Origin: Prostheceraeus crozeri | Lineage: Eukaryota > Platyhelminthes > Polycladida > Euryleptidae | Direction: 5' to 3' | Length of the DNA stretch: 64,000 bases | Assembly (NCBI GenBank): GCA_907163375.1 | Contig: CAJQUW010010452.1 | Location: 62,001 to 126,000 of the forward strand | Shown: positions 29,536 to 38,428 of the stretch, in pieces | How positions within the stretch are numbered: the stretch's first letter is position 1 | Layout: each line of letters opens with the position of its first letter | Translations under genes and position numbers: made by a program | The notes under the pieces: generated by a model | Databases searched by the model: none | Told to the model about the DNA's origin: nothing | What the model saw: the letters and a program-made list of their open reading frames with translations, nothing else

Positions 29536-30815
29536 CTCTGATAGCTGACAGTCACGTCTCTCATTCTTGTTATCTCAACTTTGCTATCATAGATAGCATA
29601 AATGAGACAAGTAATTGTTTTCTTCAAAGGTGACTCAAATGATACCTCCAGTCGTAGATTTCCAGGCTTTGTAACTCCTACGCTTTCACCACCTAGATCT
29701 GCATCTGCTGTGAGGTTGTACATAATGAAGAAGTAGCCATTCTTGTACATATCCATTGTAATTCCATTTGAATCGTCTGTATTAAACATGTTGAGGGCGG
29801 TGAAAATAGAACCATATTCACGTGCGAATTTGCCATCTTTGAAATTAGGCTCATATGCTTTGCAAGATACAAATTTCCCATCCTGATAGAGTGCTAGTTT
29901 GCTAACATTAAAGTGTTGGAAATTGAATGGATTCTTTTCAAAAGCACCAATGAATGCCTCATTTTCCACAAATGTGATATACACCGCCTTTGGCATTGCA
30001 GTGGGAAAAAGATTTGGGTAGGCATGTGAGGATGATCCCGCACCAATTGTGAAGTTTGTCAACACACTGTGATTAACTGGATATATTGCATTGTTTTTCC
30101 TCAATCCTGTCGCATGCTCGTTGATGACTGACGGGTTCATTGTTACTCGCCTTACATTGAGCACGGCATTACTTATGTTGACTTGATAGTTTGTAGCTCC
30201 AAAAGCCATTAACGCGAACTCAGGATTTGCACGAATAAATTTTATTTGCATTTTAACCTGTGATAGCAGATATCTAGATTGACGAAGGAAATCAAGATAG
30301 ACGGGTCCTTTCAAGTATAATTCCTTTGAATCCTCTGTTAAATCCATTCGTCTTTTCAACCCTGTATTTGAGACATCATCAAATTTCCCTTGCTGATCAT
30401 CATACCACCCAGAAACTTGCAAGTGTGACTGTTTAGCTTGCTTTTGAAATTGAGTCATTGTATGTATACATGCTCCATATGGATATGCTCGATCCCCTCC
30501 TTCAATCTGTTTGTCATTCAATATTAGATACACATCTGAGAACAGACTGGCAATAGGAAGATTTGCTAATCCCACTTTATCCTTGGATGAATCGATATTT
30601 GTACCATCAGTCTTCTTAATTTGTATACACAACTCTAAATCAATGGATTGACAGTCAATATAATCTTGAGGATTGGCAGGTATATCAAACTGAATAGGCT
30701 GCTGGTTACCATCGATATTTGTTGTGGGGACTATGTCTACAATTGTTGAGGAGATGATGTCTGTCTGATGAGGGGGAGAATCGAAGTAACACAAAGCCGA
30801 ATTGATACTCTGCAT
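29532..30815 (-). CDS. MCP: Major capsid protein (double jelly-roll type)
   Basis: A 427-residue protein of the conserved Polinton capsid family, often annotated in animal genomes as F54H12.2-like. Recognisable stretches are IQFDIPANPQDYIDCQSIDL near the N-terminus, LPIASLFSDVYLILNDKQIE, the GGDRAYPYGA segment, and in the second half YPNLFPTAMPKAVYITFVEN with NPFNFQHFNVSKLALYQDGK. The two halves each carry a beta-rich region, consistent with the two jelly rolls that trimerise into the hexon-like capsomer. The frame is intact. It lies 10 bases downstream of the basic core protein and overlaps the protease by 4 bases. Confidence 0.82.
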   Translation of the reverse strand: MQSINSALCYFDSPPHQTDIISSTIVDIVPTTNIDGNQQPIQFDIPANPQDYIDCQSIDLELCIQIKKTDGTNIDSSKDKVGLANLPIASLFSDVYLILNDKQIEGGDRAYPYGACIHTMTQFQKQAKQSHLQVSGWYDDQQGKFDDVSNTGLKRRMDLTEDSKELYLKGPVYLDFLRQSRYLLSQVKMQIKFIRANPEFALMAFGATNYQVNISNAVLNVRRVTMNPSVINEHATGLRKNNAIYPVNHSVLTNFTIGAGSSSHAYPNLFPTAMPKAVYITFVENEAFIGAFEKNPFNFQHFNVSKLALYQDGKFVSCKAYEPNFKDGKFAREYGSIFTALNMFNTDDSNGITMDMYKNGYFFIMYNLTADADLGGESVGVTKPGNLRLEVSFESPLKKTITCLIYAIYDSKVEITRMRDVTVSYQR

Positions 30816-30825
30816 CGTATTAGCT

Positions 30826-31308
30826 CTACAAATATGTTGTCTTCCTTCGTTTTGACTTGTTTCTAGTAGCTGTGGAATTTCGTTTGCGCTTTCTTGTTTT
30901 CACTCGACGTCTAGATTTAGAACGTGCTGCTCTAGTCGGCTTTTTACTTTTCCTGCGTCTTTGCTTAGTAACTCGGCCTGATCCAACTTGTCTTGACTTC
31001 CTACGCTTCTTCCGAACTGTACGTCTCGTCTTTGTTAAATCATCTAATGCGTCTATGGCAGATTGCTGCGCGCGCATTTTCATAGATTCACCGATATCCT
31101 CACCTTGAAGCGCATCAGCTGCAACATTTGCACCAAAATCTAAAGCCCTGCTTCCAACACGCTTCATGATTGGTACGCCATACTTTTTGAGTGTTGGAAG
31201 AACCATACGTCTTAGTGCACCAAATATGCCTCCTCCAACTTGTCGTCTACCTCCAACAAACATGGGATAACCGCTCTGATATGATGGTCTACTGTAAATG
31301 CCTGTCAT
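30826..31308 (-). CDS. Basic virion core / pVI-pX-like protein
   Basis: 160 residues. The N-terminal part has FVGGRRQVGGGIFGALRRMV, holding GG sites of the kind adenain-like proteases cut, followed by an amphipathic segment and an Ala-rich helix. The C-terminal 70 residues are almost all Lys/Arg/Ser/Thr (RRRKSKKPTRAARSKSRRRV), suited to packing DNA. This combines features of adenovirus pVI (membrane-active, GG-cleaved) and pVII/pX (DNA-condensing). It lies between penton and capsid genes, the usual place in Polintons. Assignment is by layout and composition. Confidence 0.7.
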   Translation of the reverse strand: MTGIYSRPSYQSGYPMFVGGRRQVGGGIFGALRRMVLPTLKKYGVPIMKRVGSRALDFGANVAADALQGEDIGESMKMRAQQSAIDALDDLTKTRRTVRKKRRKSRQVGSGRVTKQRRRKSKKPTRAARSKSRRRVKTRKRKRNSTATRNKSKRRKTTYL

Positions 31309-31351
31309 TATGACTATTGAATAACTATGGAAGTCACAATAGCGTAAAGCC

Positions 31352-32488
31352 TTATTCTCGTGACCTAATATGTAGGGTCAAAACAGTAACACCACCACAG
31401 AACGGTACTACTTCTCCTGCATCATCATGAATTGATATGTCAATTCTATTGATGAAATTTCGGCTGATTGGTAGATACATTGTGTTAAAAAATTCTCGAT
31501 TGATTAGTTGCTTCCTTACGGATGAGAGAGGAAATGTGCGCAGAAGTGGGGCCTCAATGTCGCCAACCCTTGTATATTCAATAATGTTACAATAGACGTA
31601 TAAGTTACTTATATCACGCTCTAGTGATGGGGCTGTATCGCCTATTGATGTACCTTCATAAATAGTTGATTTTGAGAATCCCAATGTGGTCGTTAACACG
31701 CTATCCAGCTTGATAAGAGAGTTCTTCCCTACCTTTAGAATCATGCGTTTCTTATGTGGGTCATAAGAAAAGTGATATTCATCTGCATCAAGGTAATCTA
31801 CACCAAACTCATTTAACTTTGTACACAATTCAGATGGCGTTTTCAAGCTTTCAATGTTCAAATTAACTCTTTTTACAAGTTCACTGGAAGTAGACAATTC
31901 ATCACCCGATATGTCTTCGCTGTATACGTGGATATCCCATGAAGCATTTGTTGATGCTTTGAGTTTAGAAGAGGACAATTGAACCTTGAATGTATCATTT
32001 AATTCTGTCAACCAAGGTGCGCTTTCAAGGCCCTTAAACATCCCAATCATTTCAGATCCAAATTCAATAACAGCGGACTCAGACTTTTCCAATGGTGTCT
32101 TTTTAGTAAAAACAATAAATTCTGCCTCCGTTTCAACAGTAAATAAAGTTACTTTCTCTTTCTTATATTCACAAGTCATTAACGTTTCTGGCACTGATCC
32201 TTGAAACTTTCTTACAAAGTCTTCAACACTTCTAATGACCTCAAATTTATTTTTTACTCGGATGCTCCTTTTTTGTAATGCATACAATGGCACAATTCTG
32301 CATTTAAAATCAGTGACTTTCCTCTCCGAATTCCACCCACGTCCATTGTACCAATACCTTGATGAGAAAGTTGTTCTGGAATACCCAAAAGTATGACTCA
32401 AATCCTTACCTAATACAAGAAGAACATGCTTCCCTTCCTTCATCAATTTTGTTGACCCCTTTATGACTGGTTTGTAGAATTTATTCAA
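31352..32488 (-). pseudogene. Penton-like minor capsid protein, C-terminal part (frameshifted)
   Basis: Open for about 378 residues but without an ATG at its start; the frame begins after a stop directly behind the N-terminal ORF. The C-terminal third is diagnostic for the Polinton minor capsid protein (PX/penton): NLYVYCNIIEYTRVGDIEAP, then LLRTFPLS, MYLPISRNFINRIDISIHDD and PFCGGVTVLTLHIR. A one-base shift at about 32485 separates it from 32485-32955. Together the parts match the usual 500-600 residues. Either this copy is broken here or the site is read through by a -1 shift. Confidence 0.75.
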
Positions 32489-32955
32489 ATCAGCTTGAAG
32501 AGATCATTTATTCGTTCAAACATTCTACCGATTTCCTTTTCTGTATCTTGCAAGCTCATTGTGGGAACCTTAGAATTAAAAGTTGACGTTGCAAATGCCT
32601 TTTGAATTTTAATCATGTTTTGGACAGATGGTAAAGATGTTGAAAAAGGATGTAAAGTTAGATGATGAAAAGCCCATGTACCATGTAGACTGTTTCGAAA
32701 TATGCGAAAGCAATCATCCTTCTCTCGCACTTCCTTATGTAATTCAAAATAGTTGTTCTTTAGCAAACTGATATCGTTGTAATAAGTAATTTCAGTTAGA
32801 GCAACTTCATGGGGTCCATGCAGAGTAATTGGATTAGCGAATTCAACAGAGTATAGAGATGGTTTGTTACTTGGGAATATCTTGGGGTTGCTATTGCTTG
32901 GAAGAATGATATTGAAGTTAGTAGACATGTTAAACTCATATATGGAAGACGTCAC
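32485..32955 (-). pseudogene. Penton-like minor capsid protein, N-terminal part
   Basis: 156 residues; the likely start is Met10 at 32928 (MSTNFNIILPSNSNPKIFP). It has the typical opening of Polinton penton proteins: ILPSNSNPKIFPSNKPSLYS, then PITLHGPHEVALTEITYY. It runs to a TGA at 32487-32485, where the downstream part (31352-32488) takes over in another frame. The base composition and motif order show the two were one gene. Confidence 0.75.
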
Positions 32956-32968
32956 ATGCTATATTAGC

Positions 32969-34057
32969 TTAAAAGTTACGAGTGTCTCCCATCTCCACAT
33001 TTTGTAGATCCTGGTGCGTTATCCAGCTATTGAATGAATCAGGATATCCTTTCCATTTAACTAGATATTTCCTTTGATTGCCATGACCTTTCCTCCTAAT
33101 TATTTTGTCAATCATGTACACCTCTTCACTTCTGTCTACTACTTGCAATTCATAAGAGTAAAATTTTCCTTCAATTGGATTGCCATGGTAATCTATTAAT
33201 TTATACATGGTGGGTCTAAATTTTGTATTTACTTCATCCACAAAAAACTCTTCTTCAGTCCAATTAGGTAGATACCCCTTCTCAAATGTAGACTTAACCT
33301 TTGAAATCCGAACTCTATCACCAACATTAATTTTCTTTTCATTGGAAATGTTTTTCGCTTTCTTATCATACAATCGAAGCCATACATCCATCGCATTATC
33401 TGGGGTAACATCAACTGGTTTCATCTTAATGATTCGATGGCAGCTTTCATTGTAATTCTTAACAAATTTCTGCAGCTCACCTACCCAAACATGTGTATTT
33501 TTTGCAGTGAAATAGCGCCATATTTTTGTCTTCAGTGTGCGATTGAACCTCTCAACCATGGCAGCTTTATAAGCACTTTTGACACTAAACAATTCCACAT
33601 TATGACTTTTAAGGAGACTTCGAACATGAGAGTTTTCGAATTCCTTCCCTTGATCGGTCTGTATTCTTTGCGGAACACGCCCCTCATCGAAAATGCTCTG
33701 AAAAGCCGCTTCAACTTCTGGTCCTCGTTTAGATTTCAGCGCACGTGCCCAAGCATAGCGAGATAAAATATCAATTACGGTTAAGATGTATTTATAGCCA
33801 TCATTGTACTGTGATATCTGTTGCATGTCAGCCAAGTCCGCTTGCCATTGACTATCTATATTGTTAACAACATATTTTCTTGTTGGAAACTGCTTTCTCG
33901 CATTTTTGTGAAGAGTGTAAGTCGGTTGACTCCTCAACCACTTCTTGACTTTCTCTATTCCCACACCTGCTGCACGAGCTAGAACCTCCGGACGACTGAA
34001 ACTTGCGGGATGATTTAAGTCGTAATAAATCTTTCTCAGTTTCACTGCTGTACTCAT
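32969..34057 (-). CDS. INT: Retroviral-type integrase with chromodomain
   Basis: About 362 residues from Met at 34057 (MSTAVKLRKIYYDL); the frame extends upstream to 34120 without another good start. The N-terminal helical region is followed by the DDE core, QADLADM (first Asp), IQTDQGKEFEN (second Asp) and MVERFNRTLKTK (Glu), all three acids present with normal spacing. An SH3-like segment (VGDRVRISKVKSTFEKGY) and a C-terminal chromodomain, YLVKWKGYPDSFNSW, follow. It inserts the linear element into the host genome; the chromodomain probably steers it to marked chromatin. Its product is visible here as the 6-bp GACATT duplication. Confidence 0.93.
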   Translation of the reverse strand: MSTAVKLRKIYYDLNHPASFSRPEVLARAAGVGIEKVKKWLRSQPTYTLHKNARKQFPTRKYVVNNIDSQWQADLADMQQISQYNDGYKYILTVIDILSRYAWARALKSKRGPEVEAAFQSIFDEGRVPQRIQTDQGKEFENSHVRSLLKSHNVELFSVKSAYKAAMVERFNRTLKTKIWRYFTAKNTHVWVGELQKFVKNYNESCHRIIKMKPVDVTPDNAMDVWLRLYDKKAKNISNEKKINVGDRVRISKVKSTFEKGYLPNWTEEEFFVDEVNTKFRPTMYKLIDYHGNPIEGKFYSYELQVVDRSEEVYMIDKIIRRKGHGNQRKYLVKWKGYPDSFNSWITHQDLQNVEMGDTRNF

Positions 34058-34224
34058 CGTCTTTGTTCTGATTTGCACGCGTATTACTCGCACAGCAACT
34101 GCTAACACAATTGATATCAACCTCTATGCCCTCTTCTCCTTTACCTTCGAGCGCAGATTTCAAACAACAGCAAAATTTTTGTAACGACATGATATGAGAG
34201 AGGCAAGGCTTAATTCATATTTGC

Positions 34225-34875
34225 TTAATATTTACTATACTCCTTCGCAACACGCGTTGAGCGCCTAGTAGCTCTTTTTGGTTGCAGATCATCGGGATCT
34301 GCAAGCTCTCGCTTGACCGCCATCGTGGGTGTTTTACTCTTTGATCCATCTTGTAAGTGACCCTTATCCAATTCATTCACAGTCGGTCCTCCAATAATAT
34401 TGTGAGGTACATTTTGATCAGATAAAATTTTCTGAAAATATGACCACCCTTGTGGTGCACCTAGTTTTCGCCTTACATCTCTGACAGCATATTGTAGAAG
34501 GTCATCTATGTGACTATTTCTAATAACATCACCAGTTGTTTCATCTATTATCTCCCCTCTCTCATTGAACTTCACATGTGGATCAATGAAGTCAAATAAT
34601 CGCTCAGCGCGCACACGATATGGTCGAGGTGTTGACAAGGTTATAAATCGTCGCAACTTGTCACGAATCTGTCGCCTCTCGTCAATGTTTTCAGCTGCTA
34701 ACTGCATTCGTCGATAGGGATCCTTAATCTTCTGAATTTCCATATCCTTTTGTGTTAGTTCCTTAAGTTGATTCGTAATAGGTTGATCTATATTTTTGAC
34801 TTCCTGTGCACTTTGTAATGTAGTCAATTGTACATACTCCTCTTGAGGAATGACTACCATCTTTGAATACGACAT
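34225..34875 (-). CDS. Conserved Polinton protein, unknown
   Basis: About 216 residues from Met at 34875 (MSYSKMVVIPQEEY). The N-terminal half is predicted helical and charged (NQLKELTQKDMEIQKI), then RYVRAERLFDF-like text (RPYRVRAERLFDFIDPHVKF), GEIIDETTGDVIRNSHIDDL, and GAPQGWSYFQKILSDQNVP. The tail is basic with an RATRRSTRVAK stretch that may be a nuclear signal. The middle ('h.dlL.yav...P.GW..F...L...nvP') recurs in many Maverick elements, but its function is not known to me. It lies between ATPase and integrase, 39 bases after the ATPase stop codon. Confidence 0.7.
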   Translation of the reverse strand: MSYSKMVVIPQEEYVQLTTLQSAQEVKNIDQPITNQLKELTQKDMEIQKIKDPYRRMQLAAENIDERRQIRDKLRRFITLSTPRPYRVRAERLFDFIDPHVKFNERGEIIDETTGDVIRNSHIDDLLQYAVRDVRRKLGAPQGWSYFQKILSDQNVPHNIIGGPTVNELDKGHLQDGSKSKTPTMAVKRELADPDDLQPKRATRRSTRVAKEYSKY

Positions 34876-34914
34876 GTTTGAAAATAATAAGGCAACAAAG
34901 TACATTGCTTAAAA

Positions 34915-35550
34915 CTAACTGTGAACCGAGAAAACTGTCATTGGTTCAGCGGAATTAGGTATGATATTTGTTCGAAATCGAAGTCGTTCCGGACATTCCT
35001 GGGTTAGATCAATAAATAGATAACCATGTGGTTTCTTTGTTATATCTTCATATATTTTTGAAAGTACTTTAGGTTGTTGAGGTAATATCTGTCTACTGAG
35101 ATGATGTATCTGACTGCTATCTCTTGGATTTTTAAATATTACCAAATAATGTGTATTCAAACTTCTAGTTCTTTGCTCTTTCCCTCCATCGAAGATGTTT
35201 TGGGTGATGTAGATAATAAAAGCTTCCCTATGATGTGCAGTTTGAATGAACATTTCAGTTACATCCTTTGAAGATTTGCTTTCTCGTAATAGATCATCTA
35301 ATACTAGTAAGTCACCTGCTTTGATATCCTCAGTTGATGGCAACCCTTGCTTCACCTCATAACCTTTCTGACGAAGTGCAGAATGTAGTTGTGGTTGAAA
35401 TATTCCATAACACCATTTGACTCTCTTAATTTCCTTGTTAAACATTTCATTTCTATATTGTAGCAATTCAGTTACAAATGTAGTTTTACCGGACTGACTT
35501 GGTCCAGCGACACACATTGTGCGATCAGTGAATAGACGAAAATCTGTCAT
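34915..35550 (-). CDS. ATP: FtsK/HerA-type genome-packaging ATPase
   Basis: 211 residues. Walker A is AGPSQSGKTTF (about residues 15-25), Walker B LLVLDDLL (about 81-88), followed by a sensor-like IIYITQNIF (about 112-120) and an Arg-rich segment ERLRFRTN near the end. The length and motifs fit the short A32-like ATPases of Polintons, adenovirus-like and large DNA viruses, which drive the genome into preformed capsids. The frame is intact. Confidence 0.9.
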   Translation of the reverse strand: MTDFRLFTDRTMCVAGPSQSGKTTFVTELLQYRNEMFNKEIKRVKWCYGIFQPQLHSALRQKGYEVKQGLPSTEDIKAGDLLVLDDLLRESKSSKDVTEMFIQTAHHREAFIIYITQNIFDGGKEQRTRSLNTHYLVIFKNPRDSSQIHHLSRQILPQQPKVLSKIYEDITKKPHGYLFIDLTQECPERLRFRTNIIPNSAEPMTVFSVHS

Positions 35551-35691
35551 CTTATAATTCCATTAACATTAAACTCATCATCCCGCTAATTTTGCTTAGA
35601 ACAACAAAACAGACACATGTTCCAGATCAAGTTTATTTACATTCAGAATAGAAACTTTCAAGTTACATTTACAAATTAAAACATTTACAAA

Positions 35692-36426
35692 TTAAAACAT
35701 TTGTGTTTCCTCATCACAATTAGGATTATAGAAAGTTTTTAAGTCAGCATCTTGGCGCTTCAACTTCAATTTAGGATTCCCATCTTTAGATTTCCGACCT
35801 CGCTTTTTGCTCTCTTCCTTCCCATCACTTGAAGCAGTCTTATCAATGTTAATTAAACATTTATCAATTGGTAGTGGTTCATAGACTAGTTGAAGAACCT
35901 TCATTTGTAAAGATGCGACTTTACCAGTCGAACCATGTGAGCCAATATAAAGTCCGGTAACGTGCACTAAGCCCATATAGCGGCCCCGTTTGAGATCCTC
36001 ACATTCCATCGCGTTTGTAAAGAGATCGAATGCTTGAAAATGATCCGATAGTTTTAAAAACAGTGTATCGAATTCCGGCAATTCCTCATAACCAACTCCT
36101 TCCTCTAATGCCTTTCTCCAATGAGTGGGAGCACTTTCAGGCAGCTCAACACATTCTTTCGCGAAAGAGTCAATAGTTTTAAGAATCACCTGTTGCCATT
36201 TTGGAAAAGTCACTCGCATTTGTCTCATATTGCTATACCCTGATGTAGACATACCATTACTGTGGAAGAATGGAACTTGAAGATAAAAGCCATCATCACC
36301 ATGATTCAAGGTTTGAAAGTAGAACGTATTTCCAATCCCTTGCACCTTTCGTGTCGGACGAAGCTTCAAGAGATCTTGCTCGAAAGCGTCACCTTCCTCT
36401 CTGATTGTATACATTTTCTGAGTCAT
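35692..36426 (-). CDS. Unknown protein, possible OB-fold DNA-binding
   Basis: 244 residues. The C-terminal half has YMGLVHVTGLYIGSHGSTGK then ASLQMKVLQLVYEPLP, a beta-rich 'G.v.v.glyig..g....l..k..ql.y' pattern that could be an OB-fold like those of viral single-stranded-DNA-binding proteins (inference). A basic signal-like cluster, SKKRGRKSKDGN, and an acidic end follow. A TATATAAG box lies on the minus strand at 36519-36512, about 90 bases before the ATG, in contrast to the virion genes, which lack one. Confidence 0.55.
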   Translation of the reverse strand: MTQKMYTIREEGDAFEQDLLKLRPTRKVQGIGNTFYFQTLNHGDDGFYLQVPFFHSNGMSTSGYSNMRQMRVTFPKWQQVILKTIDSFAKECVELPESAPTHWRKALEEGVGYEELPEFDTLFLKLSDHFQAFDLFTNAMECEDLKRGRYMGLVHVTGLYIGSHGSTGKVASLQMKVLQLVYEPLPIDKCLINIDKTASSDGKEESKKRGRKSKDGNPKLKLKRQDADLKTFYNPNCDEETQMF

Positions 36427-36511
36427 GTTTCAACAAGTACTAATTCGGAGCTTTCAACCAGCGCAAATGAATTGTCACTTGAAAGTGGTAAAATATCATT
36501 AAAGCGTCTTC

Positions 36512-36519
36512 CTTATATA
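36512..36519 (-). promoter_or_regulatory. TATA box for the 36426 gene
   Basis: TATATAAG on the minus strand, 86-93 bases upstream of the ATG at 36426. Confidence 0.55.
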
Positions 36520-36577
36520 CACCTATATATGACTCATCAATCAAAGTGATGACGTGTCACTTTATGATTCGCTAACC

Positions 36578-36970
36578 TTATATTAACATTGCAGCAGTTG
36601 CTGCAATCCTTCCAAGCGGACTATTGATTACACCATTAATACTGTTTCCAATATCATTTAACATACTTAGAAACCCACCACCACCGCGCTGAATTAAGTT
36701 TCGCCTTTTCTTATCACTACTCCTTGGATTTGAAAACTTTTTTATGCTATTCAAAGAGCCAGCATTCAATAGAGGCTTGTAAATAGGTAGACATTTGTGT
36801 ATGGCAAAAGCTAAATCACGAATGAAATCATCACTTGAATTTTGAATCAATTTACACTTCTTCTTATTATCATGTATCCTGTTTAACTTTCGCAACGCCT
36901 TTTTAAACTGACTTGAAGGTTTGAAGGACCGTTTCGATTGACGAGAAGATGCCTTCCGTTTTACAGACAT
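36578..36970 (-). CDS. Basic GG-motif protein, conserved in Polintons
   Basis: About 130 residues from Met at 36970 (MSVKRKASSRQSKRSFKPSS). A strongly basic N-terminus is followed by a helical middle (FIRDLAFAIHKCLPIYKPLL) and then KKRRNLIQRGGGGFLSMLND and a hydrophobic end. The 'qrGGGfl..ll' ending is common to one small protein family of Polintons. The GG run is a plausible adenain site and the tail after it could be membrane-active. The upstream frame to 37033 has no better start. Confidence 0.6.
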   Translation of the reverse strand: MSVKRKASSRQSKRSFKPSSQFKKALRKLNRIHDNKKKCKLIQNSSDDFIRDLAFAIHKCLPIYKPLLNAGSLNSIKKFSNPRSSDKKRRNLIQRGGGGFLSMLNDIGNSINGVINSPLGRIAATAAMLI

Positions 36971-37101
36971 TTTTATTCTAATATGGAAATAGATAATACA
37001 ATTAAAATTTTGCTTAGTACTTACATTATACACAAAAGTTTACAAGCATTCACATATCACGCAGAGTTTGTTGCTGGTACTAATAAAATTACATAAAACA
37101 C

Positions 37102-37725
37102 TTAGCAAGTTGTAGAGGGAAACTGATATACACTCACATCGGCTAGAGTCTCATTTGTAGCAGTTATGAGCTGCTCAATGTCTTTCATTAGATGTTTTGA
37201 AATTGGGCAGCACATACAGCAAGGCTTTAAATGGAAAGTCTTTAAAATATTGGCATAGCATGCCCGCAAACTGATCACCTCAGAATGTCCTTGAGCAGCC
37301 ACATTGATGCTTACTGATGGCGGTCCACTGAACAAGTCCAGTTTGCACTTCTCACCCTTCTCGTCATAGTAGCTGGAGGTGATAATGTCATGGAGACATG
37401 TGTTGTGTTTCCGTTGGATACTGCTGCACCAACAGCGAGAGTATTCCGGTACAATCTCCGTTTGAGATAGTGGGCGAAATACTTCATTGAGCCAGAATCT
37501 TGCAACTCGTGTAAGAGCGTTGTTCACGACTCTCATCAACATTCTCTGCACCACAACGTCCTCTCCGCAGCGGAAATACTTCACTATTTCCTCCATCAGA
37601 TCCACCAAATCCGCTTTATAGCCAGTTATATTCACGGCAGAATAAAATATATTGCCCGTGAAGAGTTGACTTCGGTAAATTATTGAAATGGGAATGTTGG
37701 TAGTGAACGACATGCTGATTGACAT
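37102..37725 (-). CDS. Unknown Cys-rich protein
   Basis: 207 residues. Paired Cys residues occur in SRCWCSSI, CLHDI and KPCCMCCPISKH, which could bind metal. The N-terminal half is hydrophobic and helical but without a clear membrane segment or signal peptide. No family recognised. A TATATAAG box on the minus strand (37780-37773), about 50 bases upstream, supports transcription. Confidence 0.5.
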   Translation of the reverse strand: MSISMSFTTNIPISIIYRSQLFTGNIFYSAVNITGYKADLVDLMEEIVKYFRCGEDVVVQRMLMRVVNNALTRVARFWLNEVFRPLSQTEIVPEYSRCWCSSIQRKHNTCLHDIITSSYYDEKGEKCKLDLFSGPPSVSINVAAQGHSEVISLRACYANILKTFHLKPCCMCCPISKHLMKDIEQLITATNETLADVSVYQFPSTTC

Positions 37726-37772
37726 TGTATTAGCCTCAAATTATGCTTGAAATAGAACGGTACAATGTCCTC

Positions 37773-37780
37773 CTTATATA
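37773..37780 (-). promoter_or_regulatory. TATA box for the 37725 gene
   Basis: TATATAAG on the minus strand, 48-55 bases upstream of the ATG at 37725. Confidence 0.55.
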
Positions 37781-37835
37781 GAAAAGTCACACAAAGACAC
37801 AATAGTGACCAATCACAGACCTGCATGATGACTCA

Positions 37836-38348
37836 TCATGAACGATATACAGTGACTGTTGAAGATATTTCTTCATCGCAAAGGGGACAAGATGAAGTTT
37901 CAAAGGGTACATAACATGTAGAACACATAACGCTATGAGAACATGGCAAAAAGAGAAGGGATCGTTCCTGTTTAAAACATTTAACGCAGTTCCGTTCACA
38001 TAATAATTTAAATGTCTCTTGTTCTAATTTCCTTCTGAAGTCACTTTTATTGGGAGAACTTTTTATTAAAACACTGTCAGATGTCTCCTTCTTTCCATAT
38101 CGTTCCAATTTGATCCTCCTAATTTCACTATCATTGCAGTGTAGCATGGAGAAATCCTCTATCCACCTACGATCCAAATTGTGATTCATAGCATGCTCAT
38201 CTAGATCCATTAGTCGATCAACTAAATCACCAGCGTTGATATTTTCACTGAGATTTGTTACAGTTTCTATGGCTTTGAACGAATATCCAAGGTCTCTTGC
38301 GACAACCCACGACGTTGGGATACTAGTCATCATTATGTATGTCATCAA
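37836..38348 (-). CDS. IAP-like UBA-RING protein without BIR
   Basis: 170 residues. The last ~60 form a C3HC4 RING of the inhibitor-of-apoptosis type: CERNCVKCFKQERSLLFLPC, then SHSVMCSTCY, SCPLCDEEI and a TVTVYRS ending, which parallels the 'CxxC...PCGH...C..C...CPiCr..i..tv..f.S' ending of cIAP/XIAP proteins. Residues ~15-50 (VARDLGYSFKAIETVTNLSE then DLVDRLMDLDE) resemble the UBA domain that precedes CARD/RING in cIAPs. No BIR is present. Expected activity is E3 ubiquitin ligase. It is the last gene before the right terminal repeat, where accessory genes usually sit; it was probably taken from a host. Confidence 0.75.
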   Translation of the reverse strand: MMTYIMMTSIPTSWVVARDLGYSFKAIETVTNLSENINAGDLVDRLMDLDEHAMNHNLDRRWIEDFSMLHCNDSEIRRIKLERYGKKETSDSVLIKSSPNKSDFRRKLEQETFKLLCERNCVKCFKQERSLLFLPCSHSVMCSTCYVPFETSSCPLCDEEISSTVTVYRS

Positions 38349-38428
38349 ATGCTATATCATATTTATAGCATAGTTTGTCTACGTAAAAGGAAAATCAATG
38401 TGTCATCTTGATTACAATGGTTGCAATA

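Noticed and set aside
33864-34190. 108-residue Cys-rich minus-strand ORF overlapping the integrase start
   Set aside because: Mostly an alternative frame of the integrase N-terminus. Only 34057-34190 is free of overlap; it could be a leader exon, but there is no clear splice site.
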